From: Rhodospirillaceae bacterium
GTDB taxonomy: Bacteria > Pseudomonadota > Alphaproteobacteria > TMED109 > TMED131
NCBI GenBank assembly: GCA_902547175.1
Contig: CACCMS010000003.1
Span: 1 to 47,415 of the forward strand
DNA length: 47,415 bases
Direction of reading: 5' to 3'
The notes under the pieces are model-generated. The model made no database searches. It saw only the letters and a program-made list of their open reading frames with translations, and was not told the origin of the DNA. Made by a program: the position numbers and the translations under genes. Of this stretch, positions 1 to 9,178 are shown one piece after another (the stretch's first letter is position 1; each line of letters starts with the position of its first letter).

Positions 1-1056
<1,056 letters not shown>

Positions 1057-1255
1057 TAAGGATAACTTAATTTCATTAATTTGTATTAAGTTGTTACATA
1101 GACACAAGATCGTCGTCTATAAATCCCTTTTTAATATTCAATTTTCAAACATCATGTCGTTTTTCAACGACGAAACTTAACTTTTACACCTTAGCCAAGT
1201 TCATGTCAATTAAAAATTAGGTAGACAGCAACATTTTTTTGTTTTTTAATCTAGT
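1057..1255 (+). other. Region downstream of 16S: hairpins, no tRNA or 23S
   Basis: An AT-rich spacer. A perfect 8-bp inverted repeat (AACTTAAT at 1064-1071, ATTAAGTT at 1085-1092) lies just after the mature 16S end. A 6-bp hairpin, GTCGTT-TTTC-AACGAC, lies at 1156-1171. The first could be a processing or termination stem for the rRNA transcript. No tRNA cloverleaf or 23S start is recognisable here. Confidence 0.5.
1222..1250 (+). promoter_or_regulatory. Candidate leaderless promoter of the crotonase gene
   Basis: TAGACA (1222-1227, 5/6 to the -35 consensus), a 17-base spacer, then TTTAAT (1245-1250, 5/6 to the -10 consensus). The ATG at 1256 is only five bases past the -10 box, so transcription would start at or next to the start codon. 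No Shine-Dalgarno sequence is visible. By-eye match only. Confidence 0.4.
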
Positions 1256-1912
1256 ATGTCTGAATATCTAATATTTAATGAGTTTTTTAAAGATAAAATA
1301 CTTAAAATTGAGCTTAATAATTTATCTAAAAAAAATGCGTTAAGCCTAGAAATGCTGACAGAAATGGCTTCAAAGTTATCGCAGAATAATTATATCAAAA
1401 AATTTAAATGTGTAATAATTACTGGTGCAAAAAAAGGTGCATTTAGCTCAGGAGCAGACCTTGATGATATCAAAAAATTAATTGCTTCCCAAAAAATTAA
1501 TCTTTATCACAAAAAAATGGATAATTTACTAAAAATAATTACTAATTTAGAAATACCAGTAATTTCAGTTGTGCGCTCTCATTGTTATGGTGCTGGATTC
1601 ATAATTGCTATGCACTCAGATATAATCATTGCTGCTGAAAGTTCTTCATTCTGTATACCTGCATCAAAACTCAATATCAAAATACCAAAAAAACAAATTT
1701 TACATTTACTAACAAAAATTAATAAAAGTTTTTTTAAAGATATAATTTTAACTTCTAGAAAATTTACAGCCTCTGAGGCTTATTCTCAAAATGTAATTAA
1801 TGCATATGTTAAGGATGAAAAATTAGATAATTTTACTGATAATTATTTCAATCAAATTGTAAATAAAGAAAAAAAGATTAATACCTTTTATCTAAATTTA
1901 TTGAGAAATTAG
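1256..1912 (+). CDS. Crotonase-fold (enoyl-CoA hydratase/isomerase family) protein, divergent
   Basis: A 218-residue member of the enoyl-CoA hydratase/isomerase superfamily, which binds acyl-CoA thioesters in the cytosol. The oxyanion-hole segment reads GAFSSGADLDDI, close to the family GxxFSAGADL pattern, and the central strand reads GAGFIIAMHSDI. At the two positions where hydratases carry catalytic glutamates (GGGCELA and PEVKLG in typical members) this protein has Ile (GAGFIIA) and Ala (PASKLNI), so ordinary enoyl-CoA hydration is doubtful. It is about 40 residues shorter than usual at the C-terminus. The ATG start has no Shine-Dalgarno but sits just behind a plausible -10 box. It is a lone gene, separated from the next operon by 68 bases. 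The specific reaction is unknown. Confidence 0.8.
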   Translation: MSEYLIFNEFFKDKILKIELNNLSKKNALSLEMLTEMASKLSQNNYIKKFKCVIITGAKKGAFSSGADLDDIKKLIASQKINLYHKKMDNLLKIITNLEIPVISVVRSHCYGAGFIIAMHSDIIIAAESSSFCIPASKLNIKIPKKQILHLLTKINKSFFKDIILTSRKFTASEAYSQNVINAYVKDEKLDNFTDNYFNQIVNKEKKINTFYLNLLRN

Positions 1913-1949
1913 AAAATAAATTATTTTTAAATATTTAATACTTAGGCTT

Positions 1950-1984
1950 TATACTATATATTTATGAGGGTTTATAAATTATGA
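1950..1984 (+). promoter_or_regulatory. Candidate -10 box and six-codon upstream ORF of the ABC operon
   Basis: A TATACT -10-like hexamer lies at 1950-1955. Thirteen to fifteen bases into the expected transcript region, ATG AGG GTT TAT AAA TTA TGA (1964-1984) would encode a six-residue peptide whose TGA overlaps the ATG of the first operon gene (1981). A GAGGG (1966-1970) can serve as ribosome-binding site for the main gene. Seen by eye; the -35 box is weak and the mini-ORF may be chance. Confidence 0.3.
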
Positions 1985-2946
1985 AGTATTTTTTTCATAT
2001 ATTGCTGACAATAACATTTGTCATAAATTTTGTTTCTATAATAAATGCAAACTCTATAAAGATAGCCGTACTTAAATACGGCTCAGTAAATTGGGAATAC
2101 AACGTCATAAAACATCATAAATTAGATAAAAAAAATAATGTAAAAATACAAAAAGTTGAGGTTACTAATAAAGATGCATCTGCTGTAGCTTTTCTATCAA
2201 AGTCAGTGGATATATTTGTAACAGACTGGATTTGGGTAAGCAAACAAAGAAGCAAAGGAAATTTAGTATCTTTTTTACCTTACTCAAACTCTGCGGGAGG
2301 TTTGATGATAAAAAAAGGCAAGGAAATAAATAGCTTTTTAGACTTAAAGAATAAAAAAATTGGTGTAGCTGGAGGATCCTTAGATAAATCTTGGTTATTT
2401 CTAAGAGCTTATGCAATAAAAAAATATGAGAAAGACCCTTTAACATTTTTTAAAACCTCTTTTGCTGCTCCACCTTTGATAAATGGACTTTTAAGAAATA
2501 ATCAACTAGATGCTGGATATAATTATTGGAATTATACTGCAAGATTAGAGGCTCTAGGATATGAAGAATTATTAACACTAAAAGAAATTTTGCCATATAT
2601 AGGAATAGAAGGTGAGCTTCCACTCATCGGATATGTTTTTAGAGAAGGCTTTGTTCAAAAGAATGAAGAAACTCTCAACGGTTTTATTAAGGCCTCAAAT
2701 GAGGCAAGAAAAATATTAAAAACATCTGACAACGAATGGCTTAGAATTTCTCAAATGACAGGTGCAAAAAATCAATTAATGCTAGAAAAAATTAGAGATG
2801 CCTTTAGAAAAGGCATCCCCAGTGATAATCATGAATTAATGAGAAAAAATATTCAGCATGCTTATAAGATATTATCACAAATTGGAGGAGAAGAATTAGT
2901 AGGCAGTTCTAGTTCTCTAGCTTCAGGCACGTATTGGAATAAATAA
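1981..2946 (+). CDS. NitT/TauT-family ABC transporter periplasmic binding protein
   Basis: A 321-residue periplasmic solute-binding protein of the NMT1/TauA/SsuA family. Residues 1-23 are a signal peptide (hydrophobic segment ending near INANS). A type II binding-protein body follows, with recognisable segments such as the FVTDWIWVSKQRSKGN and DLKNKKIGVAGG regions, the latter being the common 'dl.GKkigv' element. The stop is followed one base later by the ATG of the permease, so this is the first gene of an ABC importer. Relatives take up sulfonates, nitrate or pyrimidine precursors, but this subtype next to PQQ-associated genes has no ligand I can name from sequence. A GAGGG ribosome-binding site lies ten bases upstream. 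Confidence 0.85.
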   Translation: MKYFFHILLTITFVINFVSIINANSIKIAVLKYGSVNWEYNVIKHHKLDKKNNVKIQKVEVTNKDASAVAFLSKSVDIFVTDWIWVSKQRSKGNLVSFLPYSNSAGGLMIKKGKEINSFLDLKNKKIGVAGGSLDKSWLFLRAYAIKKYEKDPLTFFKTSFAAPPLINGLLRNNQLDAGYNYWNYTARLEALGYEELLTLKEILPYIGIEGELPLIGYVFREGFVQKNEETLNGFIKASNEARKILKTSDNEWLRISQMTGAKNQLMLEKIRDAFRKGIPSDNHELMRKNIQHAYKILSQIGGEELVGSSSSLASGTYWNK

Positions 2947-2947
2947 A

Positions 2948-3700
2948 ATGATTGTTAGAAATAATTCTTTATTAATAAAATTATTATCCTTTATTTTATT
3001 ATTAATATTTTGGTTCATGTTAGCATCTATTTTAAACATAGAAACTTTACCCTCTCCTTTGGAGGTGTTTTTTAAATTACAAAAAGATCTATCAAATGGA
3101 AATCTCATATACCATCTTAGTATTACTCTGTATAGAGTATTAGTTTCTTTTTTATTGGCTATGTTCATTGGAGTTGTAATCGGTATACTGATGGGTAATA
3201 ATAAGAAAATAGACAATATCTTAGATAGTTGGAATATTATATTTCTAAATATACCAGCACTTGTTTTAATAATTCTCTCTTACGTATGGTTTGGGCTTAC
3301 GGAATTAGCCGCAATAATTGCTGTGAGTTTAAACAAAATTCCTAATGTTATAGTTACTATAAGAGAAGGAGCAAGGGCAGTTAACAGAGATCTTTTACAA
3401 GTTGCTGAAGTATATAGAGTAAGCAAATCAAAGAAGTTTACTTTATTTTATTTACCTCAACTATATCCGTACCTTATAGCCTCAGCTAGAGGTGGAATAT
3501 CTCTTATATGGAAAATAGTTTTAGTTGTTGAACTTCTTGGAAGAAGTAATGGAATAGGTTTCAAACTTCACGAATTTTTTCAATTTTTTGATATTACTTC
3601 AATTTTGGCTTATACATTTGCATTTGTAGTAATAATGATTGCAATAGAAAACTTATTTTTTGTGCCTTTAGATAAAATGACAAATAAATGGAGAACCTAA
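2948..3700 (+). CDS. ABC transporter permease (TauC/SsuC type)
   Basis: A 250-residue inner-membrane permease of the binding-protein-dependent family with about six hydrophobic segments. The cytoplasmic EAA loop, which docks on the ATPase, is visible as EVYRVSKSKKFTLFYLPQLY around residues 156-175 and is followed by the PYLIASARGG segment. It starts one base after the stop of the binding-protein gene and ends one base before the ATPase ATG, so the three are certainly co-transcribed. It should form a homodimer carrying the substrate of the upstream binding protein into the cytosol. Substrate unknown. Confidence 0.88.
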   Translation: MIVRNNSLLIKLLSFILLLIFWFMLASILNIETLPSPLEVFFKLQKDLSNGNLIYHLSITLYRVLVSFLLAMFIGVVIGILMGNNKKIDNILDSWNIIFLNIPALVLIILSYVWFGLTELAAIIAVSLNKIPNVIVTIREGARAVNRDLLQVAEVYRVSKSKKFTLFYLPQLYPYLIASARGGISLIWKIVLVVELLGRSNGIGFKLHEFFQFFDITSILAYTFAFVVIMIAIENLFFVPLDKMTNKWRT

Positions 3701-3701
3701 A

Positions 3702-4457
3702 ATGCAAGACATTTCTATTAATATAGAAAAAAAAGAGTTTTTAAATTATGAGAATAAAATGAAAACTCACATAGCTATAAAAAACTTTAATTTAGAAATA
3801 GCAAAAGGAGAGTTTTGCTCAATAATTGGACCCTCAGGATGCGGTAAGACTACTCTATTAAACCTAATAGCGGGGCTTGATAAGACCTATACCGGAAGTA
3901 TAAGCTTTGGAAAAAATAAAGCTGTTCATAATTTAAATAAAGCTTTCATGTTTCAAACTCCCAGACTTTTACCATGGCTAAATGTCCAACAAAATGTGGA
4001 AGTTGTTTTAAATAAAAACCAGAATAAAAATGAAATCTCAAAAAAGTTTCTCTCTATAATGGGACTGGAGAAATTTTTAGATTATTATCCTAATAAATTA
4101 TCTGGTGGCATGCAAAGAAGAGTTGCTCTAGCAAGATCTTTTGCTACCCAACCTCAACTTTTAATTCTTGATGAACCTTTTACTTCACTAGATGAACCTG
4201 TAGCAAACTTGCTTAGAAAAATGCTTTTGGAACTTTGGGTAAAACAACCAACTACAATAATATTTGTAACACACGACTTAAACGAAGCTATTTATTTATC
4301 AGATAAAATTGTTTTTTTATCCAAGCCTCCATCTAAAGTACTTAAGGAAATAAAAATAAATACTAAAAGACCAAGAAAAATGGATAACAATAAAATTCAA
4401 AAAATAAAAAATAAAATTTTAAAAGAAAATAACTCTATTTTGAAAGGTGAACTATAA
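3702..4457 (+). CDS. ABC transporter ATPase (TauB/SsuB type)
   Basis: A 251-residue nucleotide-binding subunit. Walker A is GPSGCGKTT at residues 43-51, the ABC signature is LSGGMQRRVALAR, Walker B is LLILDEPF, and the switch histidine is in FVTHDLNEA. The Q-loop reads MFQTPRLLPWLNV, characteristic of the NitT/TauT subfamily ('LLPWltv'). It powers the permease encoded immediately upstream. The lysine-rich C-terminal tail has no recognised regulatory domain. The next gene, a different type of ABC ATPase, follows after three bases, so two transport systems are joined in one operon. Confidence 0.9.
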   Translation: MQDISINIEKKEFLNYENKMKTHIAIKNFNLEIAKGEFCSIIGPSGCGKTTLLNLIAGLDKTYTGSISFGKNKAVHNLNKAFMFQTPRLLPWLNVQQNVEVVLNKNQNKNEISKKFLSIMGLEKFLDYYPNKLSGGMQRRVALARSFATQPQLLILDEPFTSLDEPVANLLRKMLLELWVKQPTTIIFVTHDLNEAIYLSDKIVFLSKPPSKVLKEIKINTKRPRKMDNNKIQKIKNKILKENNSILKGEL

Positions 4458-4460
4458 TTT

Positions 4461-5210
4461 ATGGTTAATGATAAAAATATTTTAAGCATTTCTAATCTAA
4501 AAAAATCCTATGATGATTTTTTAGCTTTAAATAATATAAACCTAAATTTAAATAGTGGAGAATATGTAGTATTATTGGGGCCAAATGGAGCTGGTAAATC
4601 TACTTTATTTTCTATTCTTACAGGAATGCTATCCCCGGACCTAGGTGATTGTATTATTAATGGTTACAGTATCAAGTCTCAAAATGTAAATGCCCTCAAA
4701 GCTATAGGAATAGTATTTCAACAACCTACAATAGATATGGAACTTTCTATATTAGAAAACCTAAATTTTCATGCTAGATTGCACGGCTTAAATGTACAAA
4801 ATTTAAAGCAGGAAATATACAATGAATTAAAGCTAAACAAATTAAACGGTAAAACTAAAAATAAAGTCAGAACTTTATCCGGAGGAGAGAGAAGAAAAGT
4901 GGAATTAATTAGAGCTTTACTTCATAATCCTAAAGTTTTATTAATGGATGAGCCAACTGTTGGATTAGACCCTAAAAGCAGAAAGGATTTACTTCATAAA
5001 GTGTTAAGTTTAAAAAAAAATAAAAACCTAACTACTCTGTGGGCTACTCATTTAGTTGATGAGGCAGAAAATGCAGATAAAATAATTGTACTCAACTATG
5101 GTAAAATATTGTTCTTAGGAAAACCAAATGAATTACAAAAAAAAACTAGGACAAAGTCATTATCTGATGCATATTTTAAAATTACGGAGAAAAAAGATGA
5201 AAGTTTATGA
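4461..5210 (+). CDS. ABC transporter ATPase of the PQQ-associated (LutE/PedB-like) type
   Basis: A 249-residue ATPase of the drug/ABC-2 transporter class. Walker A is GPNGAGKST at residues 40-48, the signature is LSGGERRKVELIRAL, Walker B is VLLMDEPTVGLD, and the switch His is in WATHLVDEA. Together with the following beta-propeller, binding protein and ABC-2 permease it matches the conserved four-gene set found beside PQQ-dependent alcohol dehydrogenases (families I recall as TIGR03863, 03864 and 03866). In Methylobacterium similar genes (lutA, lutE, lutF) take part in lanthanide uptake. The substrate here is inferred by analogy only. It overlaps the next gene by 14 bases. Confidence 0.82.
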   Translation: MVNDKNILSISNLKKSYDDFLALNNINLNLNSGEYVVLLGPNGAGKSTLFSILTGMLSPDLGDCIINGYSIKSQNVNALKAIGIVFQQPTIDMELSILENLNFHARLHGLNVQNLKQEIYNELKLNKLNGKTKNKVRTLSGGERRKVELIRALLHNPKVLLMDEPTVGLDPKSRKDLLHKVLSLKKNKNLTTLWATHLVDEAENADKIIVLNYGKILFLGKPNELQKKTRTKSLSDAYFKITEKKDESL

Positions 5211-6168
5211 AATAATAATTTTTATAATTTTAAATTTTTTTATTTTTTTAAGCACTGTACAAAGTAAATATATTTTTGTTAGCAATGAAAACAGTGACAC
5301 TATTACAGTACTTAATAAGGATAAGAAAATCATAAAGACTATTAAGACTGGGGGTAGACCCCGAGATATGAAGTTTAGTCTTGATAATACTTTGCTGTAC
5401 GTAGTAGTAAGTCAAGAAAATCATATTGCAGTAATAGACATAAATTCTCTAAAGATTATAAACTATATAGAAAGTGGCGATGACCCTGAGATTTTCGATA
5501 TTTCACCAGATGGAAAAATTATTGCTGTTTCCAATGAAGATGATAATGAAATTACTCTTATAGATGTAAAAACTCAAAATAAATTAACTACTATAGAAAA
5601 TGTAGGAGTTGAACCAGAAGGAGTTAATTTCTCTAGAAACGGAGAATTTATATATGTGACATCGGAAGGCACTAACTCAGTGGTGATAATAAACACAAAA
5701 ACAAGAGAAATAGTTAATGAAATTTTAGTTGGAAATAGGCCTAGGAGAGGATTATTTATTAAAAATGGAAATGAATACTGGGTAAGTAATGAACTCAGCG
5801 GAAGTGTTAGTATAATAGATACTAATAATTTAAAAATTATTAAAAATTTATACTTTTCAGTAAAAGGCATTAGAGATCAGAATATTACTCCAGTTGATTT
5901 TGCCTACTCATCAAAGTTGGATAAAATATATGTCACATTAGGTAGTGCCAATCATGTTGCAGTAGTTAATGGCAGTAATTATAATGTAGAAAAATATATT
6001 TTAGCGGGTAGTAGAGTTTGGGGCGCCGCATTGACTAATAATGATGAAGAACTAATTGTTACTAATGGGAACAGTGATGATATTTCTATCATTGATTTAA
6101 TTAAACAAACAGCTGTATCCTCTATACCTGTAGGAAAAACTCCTCATACAGTTAGGGTTATGAAATAA
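5197..6168 (+). CDS. Secreted YVTN-repeat beta-propeller protein, PQQ-catabolism associated
   Basis: A 323-residue periplasmic protein. I place the start at 5197 rather than at an ATG 69 bases upstream. The later ATG follows a GGAG ribosome-binding site, and the protein then begins with a clean signal peptide (hydrophobic residues 4-21, ending near VQSKY). The rest is a run of roughly 40-residue blades with the YVTN pattern (YIFVSNENSDTITVLN, LLYVVVSQENHIAVIDI, FIYVTSEGTNSVVIINT, IYVTLGSANHVAVVNG, LIVTNGNSDDISIIDL), giving about seven blades. Such propellers accompany PQQ-dependent dehydrogenase clusters. Their molecular role is not settled; a binding or scaffold function for a cofactor, metal or metallophore is a guess. 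Confidence 0.85.
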   Translation: MKVYEIIIFIILNFFIFLSTVQSKYIFVSNENSDTITVLNKDKKIIKTIKTGGRPRDMKFSLDNTLLYVVVSQENHIAVIDINSLKIINYIESGDDPEIFDISPDGKIIAVSNEDDNEITLIDVKTQNKLTTIENVGVEPEGVNFSRNGEFIYVTSEGTNSVVIINTKTREIVNEILVGNRPRRGLFIKNGNEYWVSNELSGSVSIIDTNNLKIIKNLYFSVKGIRDQNITPVDFAYSSKLDKIYVTLGSANHVAVVNGSNYNVEKYILAGSRVWGAALTNNDEELIVTNGNSDDISIIDLIKQTAVSSIPVGKTPHTVRVMK

Positions 6169-6170
6169 TT

Positions 6171-7364
6171 ATGAAGTTCTCATATTTATATATAATATTT
6201 TTTTTTCTCATTAATCATTTACAATCAAATGACTTAAAAGTTTATAATATCGGTTTTTTAGATATAAAAGAGGATATAAGATATTCAAAATGGGGCATTC
6301 ATCCTGTTGATATTAGATCTAAATTAAACAAAGAAAAAAGACCAATTCAAGGGGCCTTATTAGCCATTGAGGAGTCAAAAAAATTTACTCGACTTACAAA
6401 AACAAAATTCTTGATAGAGCATATTACAAAAAAAAATTATGAGGATGCTATTAATTTTCTTAATAGTAAAAATATAGAAAAATTTGAAACCATATTATTA
6501 GATTTAAATATACAAAGTCTAAAATACTTTAAAAATATTTTAAAAAACAAACCTAAAACAATTTTTTTTAATATATCAGACCCCAATAATGATATTAGAA
6601 AAAATATTTGTTTAGATAATTTTTTTAATACTTATCCTAGTAATGCTATGTATACAGACTCAATAGCACAATATTTAGTTAAAAAGAAAGCACAAAAATC
6701 TCTATTATTAACTGGACCATTGGTTGAGGATAAAAGAATAAGTTCATCTTTTAAAGAGTCTGCTAGAAAATTTGGTATTAAAATTTATAAAGAAAAATTT
6801 TTTGTAAATAATAATGACCCTAGGGTAAGAGATAAAAATAATTTATTCTATTTAACTAAAGGTAAAAAGTATAATAATGTTTTTGTTTCTGATGCAGATG
6901 GAGAATTTGCCTTAGGTGTGCCAAATGCTACAATGAATCCAGCTATTGTTTCTGGGTCTGCAGGACTAATAGCTAAAGCATGGCACTGGTCTTATTTAAG
7001 GCACGGTGCCCCACAACTAAATGGAAGATTTGAAAGGATGAATAATAGAAGAATGGAGAGCAAAGATTGGGCTGCATGGATATCAATTAAAACAATTGTT
7101 GAGAGCGTGCTTAGAATACAAAATATTTCAAACAAAAATATTATTGAATATTTAAAAGGACCAGATTTACAAGTTGATGGGTCTAAAGGTGTTGGGCTTA
7201 ATTTTAAAAAGACTACTAACCAACTGAGACAAACAATTTTATTAATATCTTCAAATAATTGGACAACCAAGGTTGCTCCATTAGAGGAGTTTAATGATAG
7301 TGAAAATAACTTGAACACACTGGGACTATCTTATAATCAAACTGAATGTAAATTAGAGGAATAA
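6171..7364 (+). CDS. Periplasmic ABC binding protein, PQQ-dependent alcohol dehydrogenase system (LutA-like)
   Basis: A 397-residue exported protein with an N-terminal signal peptide (hydrophobic residues 4-17). It has the type I periplasmic-binding-protein layout of branched-chain amino acid receptors: a GFLDIKED start of the mature region, GALLAIEESKKF, a middle SLLLTGPLVEDKRISSSFKE segment, and VFVSDADGEFALGVPNAT. This subtype is the substrate-binding partner of the PQQ-associated ABC system. It begins two bases after the propeller gene and its stop abuts the permease ATG, so it is translationally coupled to both. The ligand is unknown; a lanthanide or metal-chelate is inferred only from the lut analogy. 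Confidence 0.8.
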   Translation: MKFSYLYIIFFFLINHLQSNDLKVYNIGFLDIKEDIRYSKWGIHPVDIRSKLNKEKRPIQGALLAIEESKKFTRLTKTKFLIEHITKKNYEDAINFLNSKNIEKFETILLDLNIQSLKYFKNILKNKPKTIFFNISDPNNDIRKNICLDNFFNTYPSNAMYTDSIAQYLVKKKAQKSLLLTGPLVEDKRISSSFKESARKFGIKIYKEKFFVNNNDPRVRDKNNLFYLTKGKKYNNVFVSDADGEFALGVPNATMNPAIVSGSAGLIAKAWHWSYLRHGAPQLNGRFERMNNRRMESKDWAAWISIKTIVESVLRIQNISNKNIIEYLKGPDLQVDGSKGVGLNFKKTTNQLRQTILLISSNNWTTKVAPLEEFNDSENNLNTLGLSYNQTECKLEE

Positions 7365-8195
7365 ATGTATTTTTATCATTTCTTTATAGCTTTTATTGGA
7401 CTTTCTATTAGAGAAATTAAAAAGTTCTCTATGCAGAAAGGAAGACTTTTTTCTGCAATAGTTAGGCCTGCCCTATGGTTATTTGTTTTTGCTGCGGGAG
7501 TAGGATCAGCTAAAGGAGTAGATCCGGGAATATTAAATTTTTATCCTATCCAAAATATAAATTATTTTGAATATATAACTCCTGGTTTATTAGGTATGGT
7601 ATTACTTTTTAGTGGCATGCAATCATCATTATCTATGGTTTATGATAGAGAAATGGGAGTTATGAAAATATTATTAACAACCCCGTTACCAAGGTGGTAT
7701 CTTTTAGTTTCAAAGTTATTTGCCGGAACAATTCTTTCAGTTATTCAAGCATATTGTTTTTTAATAATCTGCTTACCTATTGTATATATGACTACTCCTT
7801 TTATTACTAGTATATCTGGATGGATTATCGCTTTTCCATGTATCTTTATATTTTCACTTATGTTGGGTGCTCTGGGTCTACTTCTTTCTGTTTATATCAA
7901 ACAATTAGAAAACTTTGCAGGAACTATGAATTTTGTAATTTTTCCAATGTTTTTTATATCTTCAGCGTTATATCCCTTATGGAGACTATTAGATAATGGA
8001 GCACTGTTTGTGTATTATTTAGCTAAAATTAATCCCTTTACATATGGAGTAGAAATGGTTAGAGCTGCCTCACAAGGTAAGGTTTATTATGAGGGAATTA
8101 TTGTAGTATTAGCATGTACTTTAATTTTTATATTATTATCTATTATTGGCTATAATCCGCAAAAAAGTATTTTTAAAAAATCTATAAAAAGATAA
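7365..8195 (+). CDS. ABC-2 type transporter permease (LutF/PedC-like)
   Basis: A 276-residue integral membrane protein with about six hydrophobic helices and the ABC-2 family element IKQLENFAGTMNFVIFPMFF followed by SSALYPLW. The conserved YDREMGVMKILLTTPLPRW segment is the cytoplasmic coupling region after the second helix. It is the membrane partner of the ATPase at 4461-5210. ABC-2 permeases usually export, whereas the PQQ-associated set also has a periplasmic binding protein, so the direction of transport is ambiguous. The ATG follows the previous stop directly. Confidence 0.85.
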   Translation: MYFYHFFIAFIGLSIREIKKFSMQKGRLFSAIVRPALWLFVFAAGVGSAKGVDPGILNFYPIQNINYFEYITPGLLGMVLLFSGMQSSLSMVYDREMGVMKILLTTPLPRWYLLVSKLFAGTILSVIQAYCFLIICLPIVYMTTPFITSISGWIIAFPCIFIFSLMLGALGLLLSVYIKQLENFAGTMNFVIFPMFFISSALYPLWRLLDNGALFVYYLAKINPFTYGVEMVRAASQGKVYYEGIIVVLACTLIFILLSIIGYNPQKSIFKKSIKR

Positions 8196-8200
8196 TCATT

Positions 8201-9178
8201 TTGCAAAAATATAAAAATATAACTAACTTAGTAGGAAATACCCCATTAATTAAATTAAAAAAAGCATCAGAGATAACTGGTTGTAATGTTTTAGCTAAAG
8301 CAGAATATCTTAACCCTGGTCAATCAATAAAGGATAGAGCAGCTTTGTATATGATAAAAAATGCAAAGGAAAATAAAAAGTTAATAGTTGAAGGAACAGG
8401 TGGTAATACAGGAATTGGTCTGACTGTAATAGGAAATGCGTTAGGCTATAAAACAAAAATAGTAATGCCAGACAATCAAAGTATAGAAAAAATAAATTTA
8501 CTGAAATACCTTGGGGCTGAAGTTGTTTTAACTAAACAATTGCCTTTTACAGACCCCGACAACTATATCCAACTAGCTAGAAGAATAGCTGAGGAAGAAA
8601 ATGCTATATGGACTAATCAATTTGATAATTTAGCAAACAGAGAAGCACATATAAAAACTACTTCTCAAGAAATTTGGCGTCAAACAAATGGAACCATTGA
8701 TGCATTTATATGCTCAGTAGGAACTGGAGGCACTCTGGCAGGGAACTTTATTGGTTTAAAAGAAAAAAATAAAAATATAAAAGTATTCTGTGCAGACCCT
8801 TATGGCTCAGGAATGTATTCTTGGATAAGAAAAGGGCTTGCGAAAGCTACCCTTAGCTCTATTACAGAAGGTATAGGGCAAAGTAGAATAACAAAAAATT
8901 TAGAGGGTATAAATTTTGATGGAGCATTTAAAATACACGATAAAACAGCCTTAAAAATAGTTTATGAATTAATAAGATCAGAAGGCTTATTGGTTGGTCC
9001 AACTTCAGGCATTAATGTAGGTGGAGCTATAAAATTAGCAAATCATTTAGGACCAAATAAAACTATTGTAACAGTACTATGTGATGGAGCAGAAAGATAT
9101 AAAAGTAAAATTTTTAATGAAAAATTTTTACAGGAAAAAAATTTAAACTATAAAGAATTAAATAAACAGCTAATATGA
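8201..9178 (+). CDS. cysK: Cysteine synthase A-like PLP enzyme (O-acetylserine sulfhydrylase family)
   Basis: A 325-residue fold-type II PLP enzyme that would make L-cysteine from O-acetylserine and sulfide. Family marks are VGNTPLIKL at residues 11-19, the PLP lysine in GQSIKDRA, the GGNTGIGLT substrate loop, the phosphate-binding GTGGTLAGN, and a GPTSGINVGGA C-terminal segment. The start codon is TTG, five bases after the upstream stop, and the stop overlaps the next gene (ATGA), so it belongs to the long operon from 1981. The EGTGGNTG loop deviates from the standard PTSGNTG of CysK. A related beta-replacing activity such as cystathionine beta-synthase is possible. Confidence 0.82.
   Translation: MQKYKNITNLVGNTPLIKLKKASEITGCNVLAKAEYLNPGQSIKDRAALYMIKNAKENKKLIVEGTGGNTGIGLTVIGNALGYKTKIVMPDNQSIEKINLLKYLGAEVVLTKQLPFTDPDNYIQLARRIAEEENAIWTNQFDNLANREAHIKTTSQEIWRQTNGTIDAFICSVGTGGTLAGNFIGLKEKNKNIKVFCADPYGSGMYSWIRKGLAKATLSSITEGIGQSRITKNLEGINFDGAFKIHDKTALKIVYELIRSEGLLVGPTSGINVGGAIKLANHLGPNKTIVTVLCDGAERYKSKIFNEKFLQEKNLNYKELNKQLI

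Noticed and set aside
1201..1250. T-rich stretch near 1235-1248 as rRNA terminator
   Set aside because: No stable GC-bearing stem directly precedes it, so I did not call an intrinsic terminator there.
5128..5196. Longer start for the beta-propeller protein
   Set aside because: It would place 23 charged residues before an otherwise clean signal peptide and ignores the GGAG site before 5197.
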